Shown: one piece after another, positions 40,904 to 49,556 of the stretch
How positions within the stretch are numbered: position 1 is the stretch's first letter
Layout of the letters: each line of letters opens with the position of its first letter
Source: Myxococcales bacterium
GTDB lineage: Bacteria; Myxococcota_A; Polyangia; Polyangiales; Polyangiaceae
Direction of reading: 5' to 3'
Assembly: GCA_016191785.1 (NCBI GenBank)
Contig: JACPVJ010000144.1
Span: 1-64,000, forward strand
Length of the DNA: 64,000 nt
Translations under genes and position numbers: made by a program
Notes under the pieces: generated by a model
What the model saw: the letters and a program-made list of their open reading frames with translations, nothing else
Database searches by the model: none
What the model was told of the DNA's origin: nothing

Positions 40904-42994
40904 TCACTTCAGCGCGACGTTGCGCACTACGAAGTTGTTGGCCTTGTCGTAGACGCGCACGCTCAAGAGGGCGGGGCCGGCCGGAGCGAAGCTCGAGACA
41001 TCGGCATCGAACTCTTCGCTCTGCTCGTCGTAGATGCCGTCCTTGGGCTCGAAGGGGTACCAGTCGTCCGACCCGGCTACGCTCACCTCGATGCGTTGAA
41101 TCGGGCCGACCCCGTCGATGGCGCGACCCTGCACGCGCTTGCCGGCGACGGTCAGGCCCTCGACCCGGGGCGGCGTGTTGTCGACCAACACGATGCCGCT
41201 CTCGAGGGTGTGCTTGCGGACGCGCGCCGGCGGGTTCGACAGCTCGTCGCTGGCCGTGACCCGAATGCGGTACTCGCCCTCGGGCAAGGTGGCGGTCTCC
41301 CACGAGTAGCTCTCGGCCGTCAGCTTCTCGCCGGGCTTCAGCAAGTCGTACCAGGTGGTGGCACCGACCAGGCGGTACTGCACGCGGTAGCGCAGCTTGT
41401 CCTTGTCCGGGTTGTCGACCCTCCAAGTCAGGTTGAGCTTGCTGCTGGCGCTGCCGTCCACCGGACCGCCGGACTGGGGCACGCTGTCGCCGCTGCCGCC
41501 GGACGACTTCGGCCCCGCGTCGACGCCGGTGATCACGGCGCGGAGATTGTCGGTGACGAATGGAATGGTCAGCTCCGAGAGCACCGCGCTCGCGTCCTTG
41601 TTCCAGCGCGCGCGAACCTGGAAGAAGCGCGCCGTCGGTGCGTCGACCGGGCCGGGAGCAGCCATGCCCTTGCCCCACGCGCTCCAGGTGTCGTCGGGCT
41701 CTTTGCTGTTGCCGCTGCGGGTCGAGAGCTCGAGGGTGCCGCTCGACACCCAGGTCATGCGCCCCCACTTGGCGCGGATGCCGGCGTCGAGCACCTTGCT
41801 GGTCCAGACGCTGTCGGTGCCGCCGACGCCACGTACGGGGTGCACCGCCGCCGGGTCGCTGACCGCGACGAACTTGTTCTTTCCGGTGAGCGATAGCGCG
41901 CCGACCTGGCGCTCTTCGGTGTCGGCCATCAGGACCGAGTTGTGCGCGTCGTCCACGGTGTAGACGCGGCCCTCGACGCCGGTGCCGACGTACGGTTTGC
42001 CGTCGTCACCGACGGTCAAGCTGGTGAAGTGCTCTTCTTTGTCGTCGAGCAGCACGTCCGGCGTGCCGTCGGCCTCGAACTGGACGAGCGTGCCCTTGCC
42101 GCGGGTCTTGGGCGGCTTCGAGGTCGGGCCGGCGGCGTCCGGGCCCATGCGACCCGAGCGCGTCGGCGCGTACGAGCCGGACTGGATTTCGTTGGCGATG
42201 GCGTAGACCACGCCCTTGGCGGTGATGCTGATCGCCCGGACCTCGGTGCGGCCGAAGTCGTGCATCACGCTGCCGCGACCCGGTCCGGTGATCTTGTACA
42301 GCTTGGCCTTCTCGCTGGCGCCGGCGTACACCGTGCCGTCGGGGGCCACGGCCACGCTCATCAGGTGCTGCTCGGCGGCGTCGAAGTACACCTGCGCTGT
42401 GCCGTTTCGATCGATGCGATAGAGCTTGCCCTCGGGCCCGGTGGCCGCGAACACGCTGTTCGATTTCTTGTCGAAGGCCACCGACCAGACATGCTCGACG
42501 CCCTTGATGCTGACCAGATCGGTGACCTTGCCGCGGTCGAGCTTCATCACCTTGCCGTCGGGCAGGGTGCCCATCACCACCGTGCCGCCCCAAGCTTCGA
42601 CCAGCGAGGTGATCACCAGGGCCTTGGTCTCGGCCACGGTGCTGACCTTGCCGTCTTTGAGGCGCAAGAGCTTGCCCTCGTTGCCGGTGCCGAGCAGAAC
42701 GGCGCCGTCCTTCTCGGGTAGCGCAGCCCAGATCGCAGAGGCCTCGTTCACGGCGCTCGAGCCGAGGGAGAGCCCCGCGCGAACCTTGCCGCTGGCGTCC
42801 ACGGCCACGCCCTTGAGATCGCCACCTTTGAAGTCCTCGCCCTTGTCGAGCTGGAAGGTGCGAGTCCCGACCGCTTGGGCGTCGGGCGCCCCGAGCAGCG
42901 CGCCGAAGCCGACCGAGAGCAGGGTCAGGCGAAGCAAGGTGTTCTTTGAAGAAGGAGTCCTGTGAGAAGCCACGATCGAGCCTTTACCTTCCAT
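40904..42994 (-). CDS. Secreted beta-propeller protein
   Basis: 696 residues. Signal peptide with cleavage near AQA (residue about 41). Residues about 50-420 form a seven-bladed propeller of WD40/NHL-like type, for example LLGTGNEGKLLRLKDG, VVMGTLPDGKVMKLDRG, VFAATGPEGKLYRIDRNG, VYAGASEKAKLYKITG. Residues about 430-510 form a beta-sandwich, and 510-696 include a fibronectin-type region with NLTWRVDNPDKDKLRYRVQY and YRIRVTASDELSNPP. No enzyme motif. The gene follows the S55 peptidase gene by 25 bases on the same strand, so the two probably function together. Confidence 0.75.
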   Translation of the reverse strand: MEGKGSIVASHRTPSSKNTLLRLTLLSVGFGALLGAPDAQAVGTRTFQLDKGEDFKGGDLKGVAVDASGKVRAGLSLGSSAVNEASAIWAALPEKDGAVLLGTGNEGKLLRLKDGKVSTVAETKALVITSLVEAWGGTVVMGTLPDGKVMKLDRGKVTDLVSIKGVEHVWSVAFDKKSNSVFAATGPEGKLYRIDRNGTAQVYFDAAEQHLMSVAVAPDGTVYAGASEKAKLYKITGPGRGSVMHDFGRTEVRAISITAKGVVYAIANEIQSGSYAPTRSGRMGPDAAGPTSKPPKTRGKGTLVQFEADGTPDVLLDDKEEHFTSLTVGDDGKPYVGTGVEGRVYTVDDAHNSVLMADTEERQVGALSLTGKNKFVAVSDPAAVHPVRGVGGTDSVWTSKVLDAGIRAKWGRMTWVSSGTLELSTRSGNSKEPDDTWSAWGKGMAAPGPVDAPTARFFQVRARWNKDASAVLSELTIPFVTDNLRAVITGVDAGPKSSGGSGDSVPQSGGPVDGSASSKLNLTWRVDNPDKDKLRYRVQYRLVGATTWYDLLKPGEKLTAESYSWETATLPEGEYRIRVTASDELSNPPARVRKHTLESGIVLVDNTPPRVEGLTVAGKRVQGRAIDGVGPIQRIEVSVAGSDDWYPFEPKDGIYDEQSEEFDADVSSFAPAGPALLSVRVYDKANNFVVRNVALK

Positions 42995-43019
42995 CGTTTC
43001 GAAGTCTTTGTCGGGGGAG

Positions 43020-44894
43020 TCAGCGCAAGATGGGTTTGACGACGACGTCCACCTGGTCCTGGCCGACCATGAATTCGCCGAGCGGAATGACGGTGCGGGT
43101 GGTGGCGCGGAACGAGTCCGGCGCCACGGAAGCAGTGGTGGGCCGGATCGCGTCCATCGCGCCCGGCGGCAGGTGCTTGGCGACCCGCCCCTTGTACGAC
43201 ACGGCGCCGTCCTGGTCTTGGTACGCGACCACGATGCTCTTCACGGGGAAGAGCGGATTTTGCAGGTTCGCCACCAGCTCGGACACGTTCTCGGGATCGG
43301 CGAGCTCGCGCCGCTCGAGGTAACCGGGCCCGATGCTGAGGGACACCGTGCGGCCGCCGAGGTGCTTCGGCAGAGGCACGCTGACTATCTTGGTCAGGGT
43401 CTTGCCCGTGTACGGCACGAGCGTGAGCCGGATGCGCGCGCTCTCGCCGGCGTCGACCTCGGGGTCGAGCAACTCTGCGCCGCGCAGCCGGAGGATCTCT
43501 CGGGCGTACTTGAGCTCGATCTCCATCTCGGCGCCCTCGAGAATGACCGGCTCCCACGCGTTGTTGAGCAAGCTGCCGACGGCGCGCGACAGGTTCGAGC
43601 GAATGAACTCGTTCGGGTCGGGCGTGCCCCCGATGCTCACGCCGAAGTCCTCGAGCACGATCGTGCCGTGCCCTTTGACCTTCAGCTTGCTCTTGGCCGT
43701 CCAGCTCACGTCTTGCTTCTCGTTGCCGGTGGCCTGCAACGCGCTGCCGAGGGCGATGGCCAAGAAGGCCGGCGTCATGAACTTCTCGTGGGCGACCTCG
43801 AAGCTCCAGCTCTGATCGGGCGCGCCGGGAATGCCCTTGATCCGCATCTTCACCGGGATGACCGGCGCCTTGGCCGAGTGGGAGACCACGATGCTGGCCT
43901 GGCGGTCGGCGACCAGCGCGCCCACCGGGCGGACCGGCATGCCGATCTTGAACGAGCGCATGTCGCTGGCCAAAAACCAGAGCACCCGCCCCACGGCGGT
44001 GGGCAGCGCGGTGACGCCTGATTCCATCATCGGGTGACCGAAGGCGACCAGCTTGTCGCCCTCGACGCGCGTCACCGTGCCCAGGCCCTGCGCGCTCATC
44101 TCGCCGCGGATCAGCTGCACGCCGATGGCCCCGCCGTCTTCGTAGCGCGTGGGAGCGTCTTTCTCGATGTCGCCCGAGCCCCCCGCCTGAAGCGGCTCGA
44201 GCCCCAGGGGCGAGAGCAATTCCTTCGCGAGCTCGACCGCGCCGGCCGTCATACCGCCGATCATCAGCGGAGTGGACACCGGGGTCGCCGTGCCCGAACC
44301 GCCCATGCTCTTTTGCTGGCGCTTCGCCAGCTGCTTGGCGTGGGCGCCCACGTCGTACCCCGAGAGGTCGCCGGCGAAACGATTCTGGGAGGACGAACGC
44401 GCCGCGTGCTTCTGCTTCTTGTCGCCCGCCCGCGGCAAGACCGAGAGGGGCCAGCCGTCGATGCTCTTGGGCAGCGGGCGCTCCATCTCGTCGATCATGT
44501 TGCGGATCGGGGTGACGCCGGCGACCGGCTCTTTGCCGAACGTCCAGCCGTAGGCGTATGCGCCGATCATCTTGCCGCTCAGGTAGATGGGGCTGCCGCT
44601 CATGCCGGCGACGACCTTGACGATCTCGAGCCGGGGGTGCTTCGTCTTGACCAAGATCAGCTCTTGGCGCGGGCGGAAGTTCTTGAGCACGTCGATCACC
44701 TCGACGTCGAACTTCTCGGGCTTGGTGCCCTCGAACACGGTCAGGCCGTAGCCCTTCATGCCGGGCTTGATGTCCTTGACGGGCATCACGTCGGCGCGGG
44801 TGGCGGTGCCTTCGGCTTGGGCGCTGCCGAGCAGCGGCAGGGGGGCCAAGAGCCCGAGCGCGGCGGCTGAAGCGAGTAAGGTGGTGAAACGCAC
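43020..44894 (-). CDS. SpoIVB-type S55 serine peptidase domain protein
   Basis: 624 residues. Signal peptide (LLASAAALGLLAPLPLLGSAQA). Residues about 30-300 contain the S55 fold: DIKPGMKGYGLTVFEGTKPEKFDVEVIDVL and GMSGSPIYLSGKMIGAYAYG, with the catalytic Ser in GMSGSP (97-102). SpoIVB of Bacillus is a serine protease that signals across a membrane. The second half (about 300-624) contains beta-rich domains of unknown identity (LEPLQAGGSGDIEKDAPTRY, GTLILEDFGVSIGG-like). Myxobacteria carry such proteins widely without sporulation links. It is probably periplasmic or extracellular. Confidence 0.8.
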   Translation of the reverse strand: MRFTTLLASAAALGLLAPLPLLGSAQAEGTATRADVMPVKDIKPGMKGYGLTVFEGTKPEKFDVEVIDVLKNFRPRQELILVKTKHPRLEIVKVVAGMSGSPIYLSGKMIGAYAYGWTFGKEPVAGVTPIRNMIDEMERPLPKSIDGWPLSVLPRAGDKKQKHAARSSSQNRFAGDLSGYDVGAHAKQLAKRQQKSMGGSGTATPVSTPLMIGGMTAGAVELAKELLSPLGLEPLQAGGSGDIEKDAPTRYEDGGAIGVQLIRGEMSAQGLGTVTRVEGDKLVAFGHPMMESGVTALPTAVGRVLWFLASDMRSFKIGMPVRPVGALVADRQASIVVSHSAKAPVIPVKMRIKGIPGAPDQSWSFEVAHEKFMTPAFLAIALGSALQATGNEKQDVSWTAKSKLKVKGHGTIVLEDFGVSIGGTPDPNEFIRSNLSRAVGSLLNNAWEPVILEGAEMEIELKYAREILRLRGAELLDPEVDAGESARIRLTLVPYTGKTLTKIVSVPLPKHLGGRTVSLSIGPGYLERRELADPENVSELVANLQNPLFPVKSIVVAYQDQDGAVSYKGRVAKHLPPGAMDAIRPTTASVAPDSFRATTRTVIPLGEFMVGQDQVDVVVKPILR

Positions 44895-45020
44895 GGTGGC
44901 GCAGTCTAGCAGGGGTCCGGCCGGTGGTTTCGAAAAGACGAAGGCCCCTCAAACCCCCTGAAACCGGCTGCCTCTACCTTGGACGTGCCGGACGGCGTGG
45001 GCGGACGGGAGGAGGTGAGT

Positions 45021-45269
45021 ATGCTGCGGCGCGTGGACAGAGTGGTCCTCGGCGCGCTCGTGGTTTCCTTCGCCGGCTGGGTGACGGCCCACGTCGCCTT
45101 GGCCTTTGGCCTGGCGCTCGGGCGGCCGCGATGGCGGGGACCGGTCGCGTTCTTGGTCCCACCGCTCGCTCCCTATTGGGGGATGGAGGCAGGCATGAAA
45201 CGCCGCGCGGGGATCTGGGTCACGGCCCTGGTGGTCTACGCGCTCGCAAGGATCGTGGCGGGGCTCTGA
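45021..45269 (+). CDS. Small inner-membrane protein
   Basis: 82 residues. An excellent GGGAGGAGGTGAG lies immediately before ATG 45021. Two or three hydrophobic stretches (VVLGALVVSFAGWVTAHVALAFGLALG, VTALVVYALARIVAGL) with a PPLAPYWGMEAGMKRRAG loop suggest a small membrane protein. It ends in TGATG shared with the PilZ gene start, so the two are translationally coupled. No family recognised. Confidence 0.65.
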   Translation: MLRRVDRVVLGALVVSFAGWVTAHVALAFGLALGRPRWRGPVAFLVPPLAPYWGMEAGMKRRAGIWVTALVVYALARIVAGL

Positions 45270-45853
45270 TGGAGAAGGTCGTCGCCGACTTCGTGTCGTT
45301 CGTCCGCCAGCGCGCCATGCCGGAGCCGTTCGTGGTCGCCTTCGAGCAGATCGCACGCCAGTTCTTGGCGGCCTTCCCGAAGGTTCCGCCCGAGCACTTC
45401 GGCCCCGAAGAGGTCGAAGCGTTCTTGAAGCGGGCGGCCGCGCGGGGCGCCAGCGAGCAGCAGCTGAAGAACGCTCGCACCGCCACCGAGGCGCTCGTCT
45501 GGTACTTGAAGCATCGCAGCCGCCCCTCGCTGCAGCCGCCGCCGGCCGCCACCGCGACGCGCGCGGAAGAGCGCGTGTCGTTCATCCGCGACGTCGAGGT
45601 CACCGACCTCGGCAGCTGTCGCAGCTCGGATCTGAGCTCGCGCGGCATCTTCATCGAGACCTTGGCGTCGCTCAACGTCGGCAACGAGCTCGAGCTCTGC
45701 TTCCGACTCGAGCACGACGACCCACCCATCTCGGTGCGCGCCCGGGTGGTCTATGCCCACCCGATGGGCGCCGGGCTCGCGTTCCGCGAAGTGCCGCCGC
45801 ACGTGCAGGCCCGCATCGAGCGCTACTTGGCGATGACCCGCGGCGTGGGTTGA
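45269..45853 (+). CDS. PilZ-domain protein with N-terminal helical domain
   Basis: 194 residues. N-terminal domain (1-85) is helical, with phrases like VEAFLKRAAARGASEQQLKNARTATEALVWYL that resemble a SAM-like fold. Residues about 100-190 are a PilZ domain (VEVTDLGSCRSSDLSSRGIFIET, VRARVVYAHPMGAGLAFREV). The classical c-di-GMP motifs RxxxR and D/NxSxxG are only partly seen (DLSSRG in place of D/NxSxxG), so c-di-GMP binding is uncertain. It is coupled to the small membrane protein gene and may act at the membrane. Confidence 0.72.
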   Translation: MEKVVADFVSFVRQRAMPEPFVVAFEQIARQFLAAFPKVPPEHFGPEEVEAFLKRAAARGASEQQLKNARTATEALVWYLKHRSRPSLQPPPAATATRAEERVSFIRDVEVTDLGSCRSSDLSSRGIFIETLASLNVGNELELCFRLEHDDPPISVRARVVYAHPMGAGLAFREVPPHVQARIERYLAMTRGVG

Positions 45854-45892
45854 GACTTGCCGCCCGAGGGCGACAGGGCCATAGCGGCACGC

Positions 45893-46645
45893 ATGTGGAA
45901 GTGGATCGGGTCGGGAGGCACAGCGCTGGTCGCGAGCCTGGTTTGTGGCACTGCGCTCGCGCAAGCGACGCCGCCGAAGCCCAAGAGCTTCGAGTCGTCC
46001 GCGGGCGTGAAGCTCTTGGCGGGTGGCAACGTCTGGAGCACGCCCGGCGACGTGCAGCCCCCCGGCTACGACGGCCTCGGGTTCTCGGACAGCGGCGGCG
46101 GTTTCGGCTGGGGCGGCGCCGCGTACTACGAGGCGCGCTTCGTCGGTCATCTGGGGCTCGAAGTGGACCTGGGCTACGACAGCTCGGTGCTCCAGCGCGA
46201 GGTGACCTACAACGCGACGGTGAAGGTGCAAGAGAAGGTGACGATGAGCGGGCTCCGCACGGGCCTCTTGTTCAAGGGGATCTTGCCGACGCCCTTCGGG
46301 CGGCTCTGGCTCGGGCTCGGCCCCGAGCTCTCGACGGGCTCGAGCGTCAGCGCCAAGAACGAGATCACCCGAAACAAGCAGTACGTGTCGAACCCCGATC
46401 AGGTCGAGGGCCTGATCAGCGCCAAGAGCAAGAGCTCGACCCTGCTGACGCTGGCCTTCGGCATGGCGATCCACCTGGGGGAGAGCCTGGAGATCCCGGT
46501 GGACCTTCGGGCCGCGAAGAACCTGTCCCAAGAGAGCGACTGGAACGACCGCGTGAAGGTCGACGCCGTCACCGGCGAGTACGAGGTCACCGCCCAGAGC
46601 TCCTGGGACTTCCGCCTGGCCACGGGGCTCGGGTACCGGTTCTGA
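45893..46645 (+). CDS. Outer-membrane beta-barrel-like protein
   Basis: 250 residues. Signal peptide to about residue 24 (ALVASLVCGTALAQ). The rest alternates hydrophobic and polar residues with many aromatic ends (AAYYEARFVGHLGLEVDLGY, LLFKGILPTPFGRLWLGLGPEL), and the C-terminus is WDFRLATGLGYRF, ending in Phe as in outer-membrane barrels. It probably forms a small porin-like barrel. ATG 45893 is chosen; an earlier ATG (45857) gives a longer leader. Convergent with the DUF2961 gene. Confidence 0.7.
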   Translation: MWKWIGSGGTALVASLVCGTALAQATPPKPKSFESSAGVKLLAGGNVWSTPGDVQPPGYDGLGFSDSGGGFGWGGAAYYEARFVGHLGLEVDLGYDSSVLQREVTYNATVKVQEKVTMSGLRTGLLFKGILPTPFGRLWLGLGPELSTGSSVSAKNEITRNKQYVSNPDQVEGLISAKSKSSTLLTLAFGMAIHLGESLEIPVDLRAAKNLSQESDWNDRVKVDAVTGEYEVTAQSSWDFRLATGLGYRF

Positions 46646-46652
46646 CCCGGGC

Positions 46653-48224
46653 TCACCGGTACACGTAGGCGACGGAGCGATAGCGATCGAGCACCGTGGG
46701 CGCCGCGGCGCCGACCTCCAGCTCGAGCTCGAGCCCGTGCTCGAAGTCGACGACGTCGTTCTGTACGTGCCACCGGCAGCCGGCGACCCGACCCACGGGC
46801 CCCTGCGACGAGATCCCCCAGGCTGCGGCGAACGGCGAGGCGAAGGCGCCGCCGATGAAGTAGAACGCCGAGTCCAGGTAGTCCTCGGTCCCCGTTCCGT
46901 CCGATCGCACCCCGTCGAGCGTGAAGCGCTCGTCGCCTTCGAGGAAGTTGAAGGGGTCGGTGGAGGTCGCGTCGGCTCGGCCGCTGAGCACCAGGCAGAC
47001 CCCCGCGAGGCGACCCGCACCCTGGACCGTGGCTATGGGGTGCCTGGCGGCTGCGGACTTCGTCTCGTTCACTTCCACGTGAAGGGTGCGAAAGCCGCCG
47101 GGCGGGACGCCCGCCGCACCGAACAGGGTGAGGGTGAGCGCGGTGCTCGAGGTGCCGCGGTTCTCGAGTGACCAAACGCTGCTTGCCGCGAAGGGAATGG
47201 GCAGGCGCAGCTCGAGGCCCGGGCCGAGCGGCAAGGTGCGCCCCGGCGGGGCCTGGGCGCTCGCTGCAAACAGATCGAGCAGCGGCAGCGAGGCCGTCGT
47301 CTTGCCGTCGGTGACGAGCTCGAGCCAGACGTCGGTGAGGTCCGCCGCCGGTTCGACGAGCACGGTGGCGATCGTGGCTGGGCCGTCCAGGTCAGCCACC
47401 CCCTTGGTCTGTCCCGGGGCGAGCGTGACGGTCGCCGGGGGGCCGAGCGGCGGAGCCGGGGCGCTGTGGCTCGTGCGCTCTATCGCGAGATCGCGCGCGG
47501 GCAGGCGAAAGCGGCTCGGCTCGCGCGGCTGGTCCGTGAGCAGCACTTCGGTCTGGTGGTAGTAGAGGTCGAACGGGCCGAGGCCGTCGAGAGCGACCAG
47601 CAGCTTCTTGCCGAAGACCACCGGGTAGCGCCAGGCGACGCGGTCCTTGGCGGCGAGCCCGAAGGGCGGCGCGAACACCTCGCCCGCCGAGCCGTCCACC
47701 ACGGCCGCGAGCGGCACCTGCACGCGCGGCGTCGGATCGTCGTCGACGTACACGCGCAGCATCTCGTCGTCGAACGAGAAGTGGGGCAGCGAGAAGGCCG
47801 TCATCCAGAGTCGGCTGAGCTCGCCGGCGCCCTCGAAGCGCGAGAGCACCACGCCCCGCACGTAGGGCTCGGGGCAGGTGGGCAGGTCGTAGACGGGGGG
47901 CACGACCTGCTCCGTCGCGACCGCTGCGTCGGCGCTCTTGCACACGAAGTTGTTCATGTCGCGGTTGTCCGTGCCGACCGGCGTCAGGGTCGGGGGGCCG
48001 CCACCCGGGCGTTGCCCGCTGGTCTGGCGCGCGCGCTTGGTCGCTGACGGCTCGGCCAAGCTCGACAGGCCCGAGAAGCGCGCGAGCGCGGCATCGTCGG
48101 CGAGCTCGGCGGGGACGATCGTCTGCCGCGGATCGACCGGTGCTCGCGACTCCGTCGCGTCGGGGGACGAGCAGCCCGAGAGCAGTCCGATGAGCACGAG
48201 CAAGGGGCGGGACACCCGCCTCAC
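46653..48224 (-). CDS. DUF2961 (GH172-type) lipoprotein
   Basis: 523 residues. Lipobox at LLSGC. The DUF2961 signature is visible near the end as GTGTEDYLDSAFYFIGG (family form GTGTEDYF.SGWYF). The domain is now classed as glycoside hydrolase family 172 (arabinofuranan/fructan related); a catalytic Glu is expected in the GTEDY region. Residues about 60-220 contain a beta-sandwich with RLWMTAFSLPHF and VYVDDDPTPR. It may degrade or modify a surface or prey polysaccharide. Confidence 0.72.
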   Translation of the reverse strand: MRRVSRPLLVLIGLLSGCSSPDATESRAPVDPRQTIVPAELADDAALARFSGLSSLAEPSATKRARQTSGQRPGGGPPTLTPVGTDNRDMNNFVCKSADAAVATEQVVPPVYDLPTCPEPYVRGVVLSRFEGAGELSRLWMTAFSLPHFSFDDEMLRVYVDDDPTPRVQVPLAAVVDGSAGEVFAPPFGLAAKDRVAWRYPVVFGKKLLVALDGLGPFDLYYHQTEVLLTDQPREPSRFRLPARDLAIERTSHSAPAPPLGPPATVTLAPGQTKGVADLDGPATIATVLVEPAADLTDVWLELVTDGKTTASLPLLDLFAASAQAPPGRTLPLGPGLELRLPIPFAASSVWSLENRGTSSTALTLTLFGAAGVPPGGFRTLHVEVNETKSAAARHPIATVQGAGRLAGVCLVLSGRADATSTDPFNFLEGDERFTLDGVRSDGTGTEDYLDSAFYFIGGAFASPFAAAWGISSQGPVGRVAGCRWHVQNDVVDFEHGLELELEVGAAAPTVLDRYRSVAYVYR

Positions 48225-48291
48225 ACGATACGCCCGCGACGGAAGAACGTCGACTCGGTGGGACTTCTCGGGTTGACCGGCGTTCGGGCGG

Positions 48292-48732
48292 TCAGAGAAA
48301 ACCCGCCTCGCGCGCCGCGCGGAGGGTCTCGACGCTACTCTGCGCCAGCCGCTCGGCGTGCAGCTCGCACACGCTCGCGACGCTGTCGTGGATCGACACG
48401 ACGGAAGACAGCCGGGAAGCGACCAGCGCAGCGCGAATGACGGTGCGCATCAGCGAGACCACCACGCCCTCGCCCACCAGCGTGACGTGCACGTGATCGC
48501 AATGCCGGCGGATCTCGCCGACCACCTCTCTCATCCGCGAGCGCAGCTCTTTTTCCGGGGGCCCGGCGGCGTTCGAGAGCACGGCGCAGAAGACCAGGGG
48601 CTCGCCGACGCGAGCGCGGGCCCGGGCCAGCTCGCCCAGCATGGCCTGGGCGTCCGCCCACCCCGGCGGCACGAGCCAGTGCACGAAGAACACTCGCCCG
48701 ACGGCGCCCGCTTTGAAGCTCTGCTCACTCAT
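48292..48732 (-). CDS. Small alpha/beta protein, unknown function
   Basis: 146 residues. Pattern VFFVHWLVPPGWADAQAMLGEL, then VVGEIRRHCDHVHVTLVGEGVVVSLMRTVIRAALVASRL. The alternation of strands and helices resembles the STAS/SpoIIAA-like fold found in paralogous families of Polyangia. No signal peptide or membrane segment. Unknown partner. Confidence 0.6.
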   Translation of the reverse strand: MSEQSFKAGAVGRVFFVHWLVPPGWADAQAMLGELARARARVGEPLVFCAVLSNAAGPPEKELRSRMREVVGEIRRHCDHVHVTLVGEGVVVSLMRTVIRAALVASRLSSVVSIHDSVASVCELHAERLAQSSVETLRAAREAGFL

Positions 48733-48778
48733 CGTCCCCGGCCAAGCCGGTGGCGCGAACCTATCATGGCCTCCGCCG

Positions 48779-49471
48779 CTACTTGCGCACGGCTTTGATC
48801 GGCGTGAGGGGGTTCACGCGCTCGAAGGCCTCGGTCAAGAACCGGTCGCGAAGCTTGCGCGCGGCCTCGGGCTGGTCCCGCCACGGCACCGCCACGGCGA
48901 AGATCAGGCAAGCGTCGGGGTAGGCCGGGTACGCGGCCCACGCGGCGGAGAACTCGCGACGCGAGAAGGCGACGTCGGCGTAGCCGTCGACGAAGTGGAT
49001 GCTGAGGGGCTGGTCTCGCCACTTGCTGTTGCGCTCACCGATCGCCTCGAGCTTCGGTCCGAACGCCTTCGACTGGGCGCGCGCCCAGCTCTCGAAGCGA
49101 CGGATGCAGCTGCGACTGTCGACCGCGGCCCCGGGCTCGGCGTCGTGCACGAACGCGAGCGCGAGCACGTGGTGCTCGTCGCCGTAGCGGAACCCCAGGA
49201 AGTGCTCGACACCGAAGTAGCGCACGCGCTTCCACTTGGACGCGTCGGGCAGCGGCACCAAGAGCTGGTTGTCCTTGTCGTTCCGCTCGCCCCACGGCTC
49301 GTGCACCTGTCGGTCCAGGGCGGCAAAGTGCGGGTCGTGGGCATTGCCCCCGGGCTCGGCGACGGTGACCGTCTCTGCCTTCGGCGGGGTGCCCGGCGGC
49401 TGCGGGGGCACTCCACTCGAGCCGCACGCGGCAGAGAGCATCACTCCGAGGGGCAAGAGCGGGCGGAGCAT
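48779..49471 (-). CDS. Lipoprotein of unknown function
   Basis: 230 residues. Lipobox at GVMLSAAC. After a Pro/Glu-rich linker, a globular region follows with YFGVEHFLGFRYGDEHHVLALAF, CIRRFESWARAQ and FVDGYADVAFSRREFSAAW. No family recognised. ATG 49471 gives the shortest complete signal peptide; a longer start upstream (to 49498) is less likely. Confidence 0.65.
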   Translation of the reverse strand: MLRPLLPLGVMLSAACGSSGVPPQPPGTPPKAETVTVAEPGGNAHDPHFAALDRQVHEPWGERNDKDNQLLVPLPDASKWKRVRYFGVEHFLGFRYGDEHHVLALAFVHDAEPGAAVDSRSCIRRFESWARAQSKAFGPKLEAIGERNSKWRDQPLSIHFVDGYADVAFSRREFSAAWAAYPAYPDACLIFAVAVPWRDQPEAARKLRDRFLTEAFERVNPLTPIKAVRK

Positions 49472-49556
49472 GACGGTTGGACGGACCACCTGCCCCAAAT
49501 GATGGACTGGGCCCGGGCGGGCGCCAACCCGGGGCTCGGCCCCGCGTGGATCGCGC

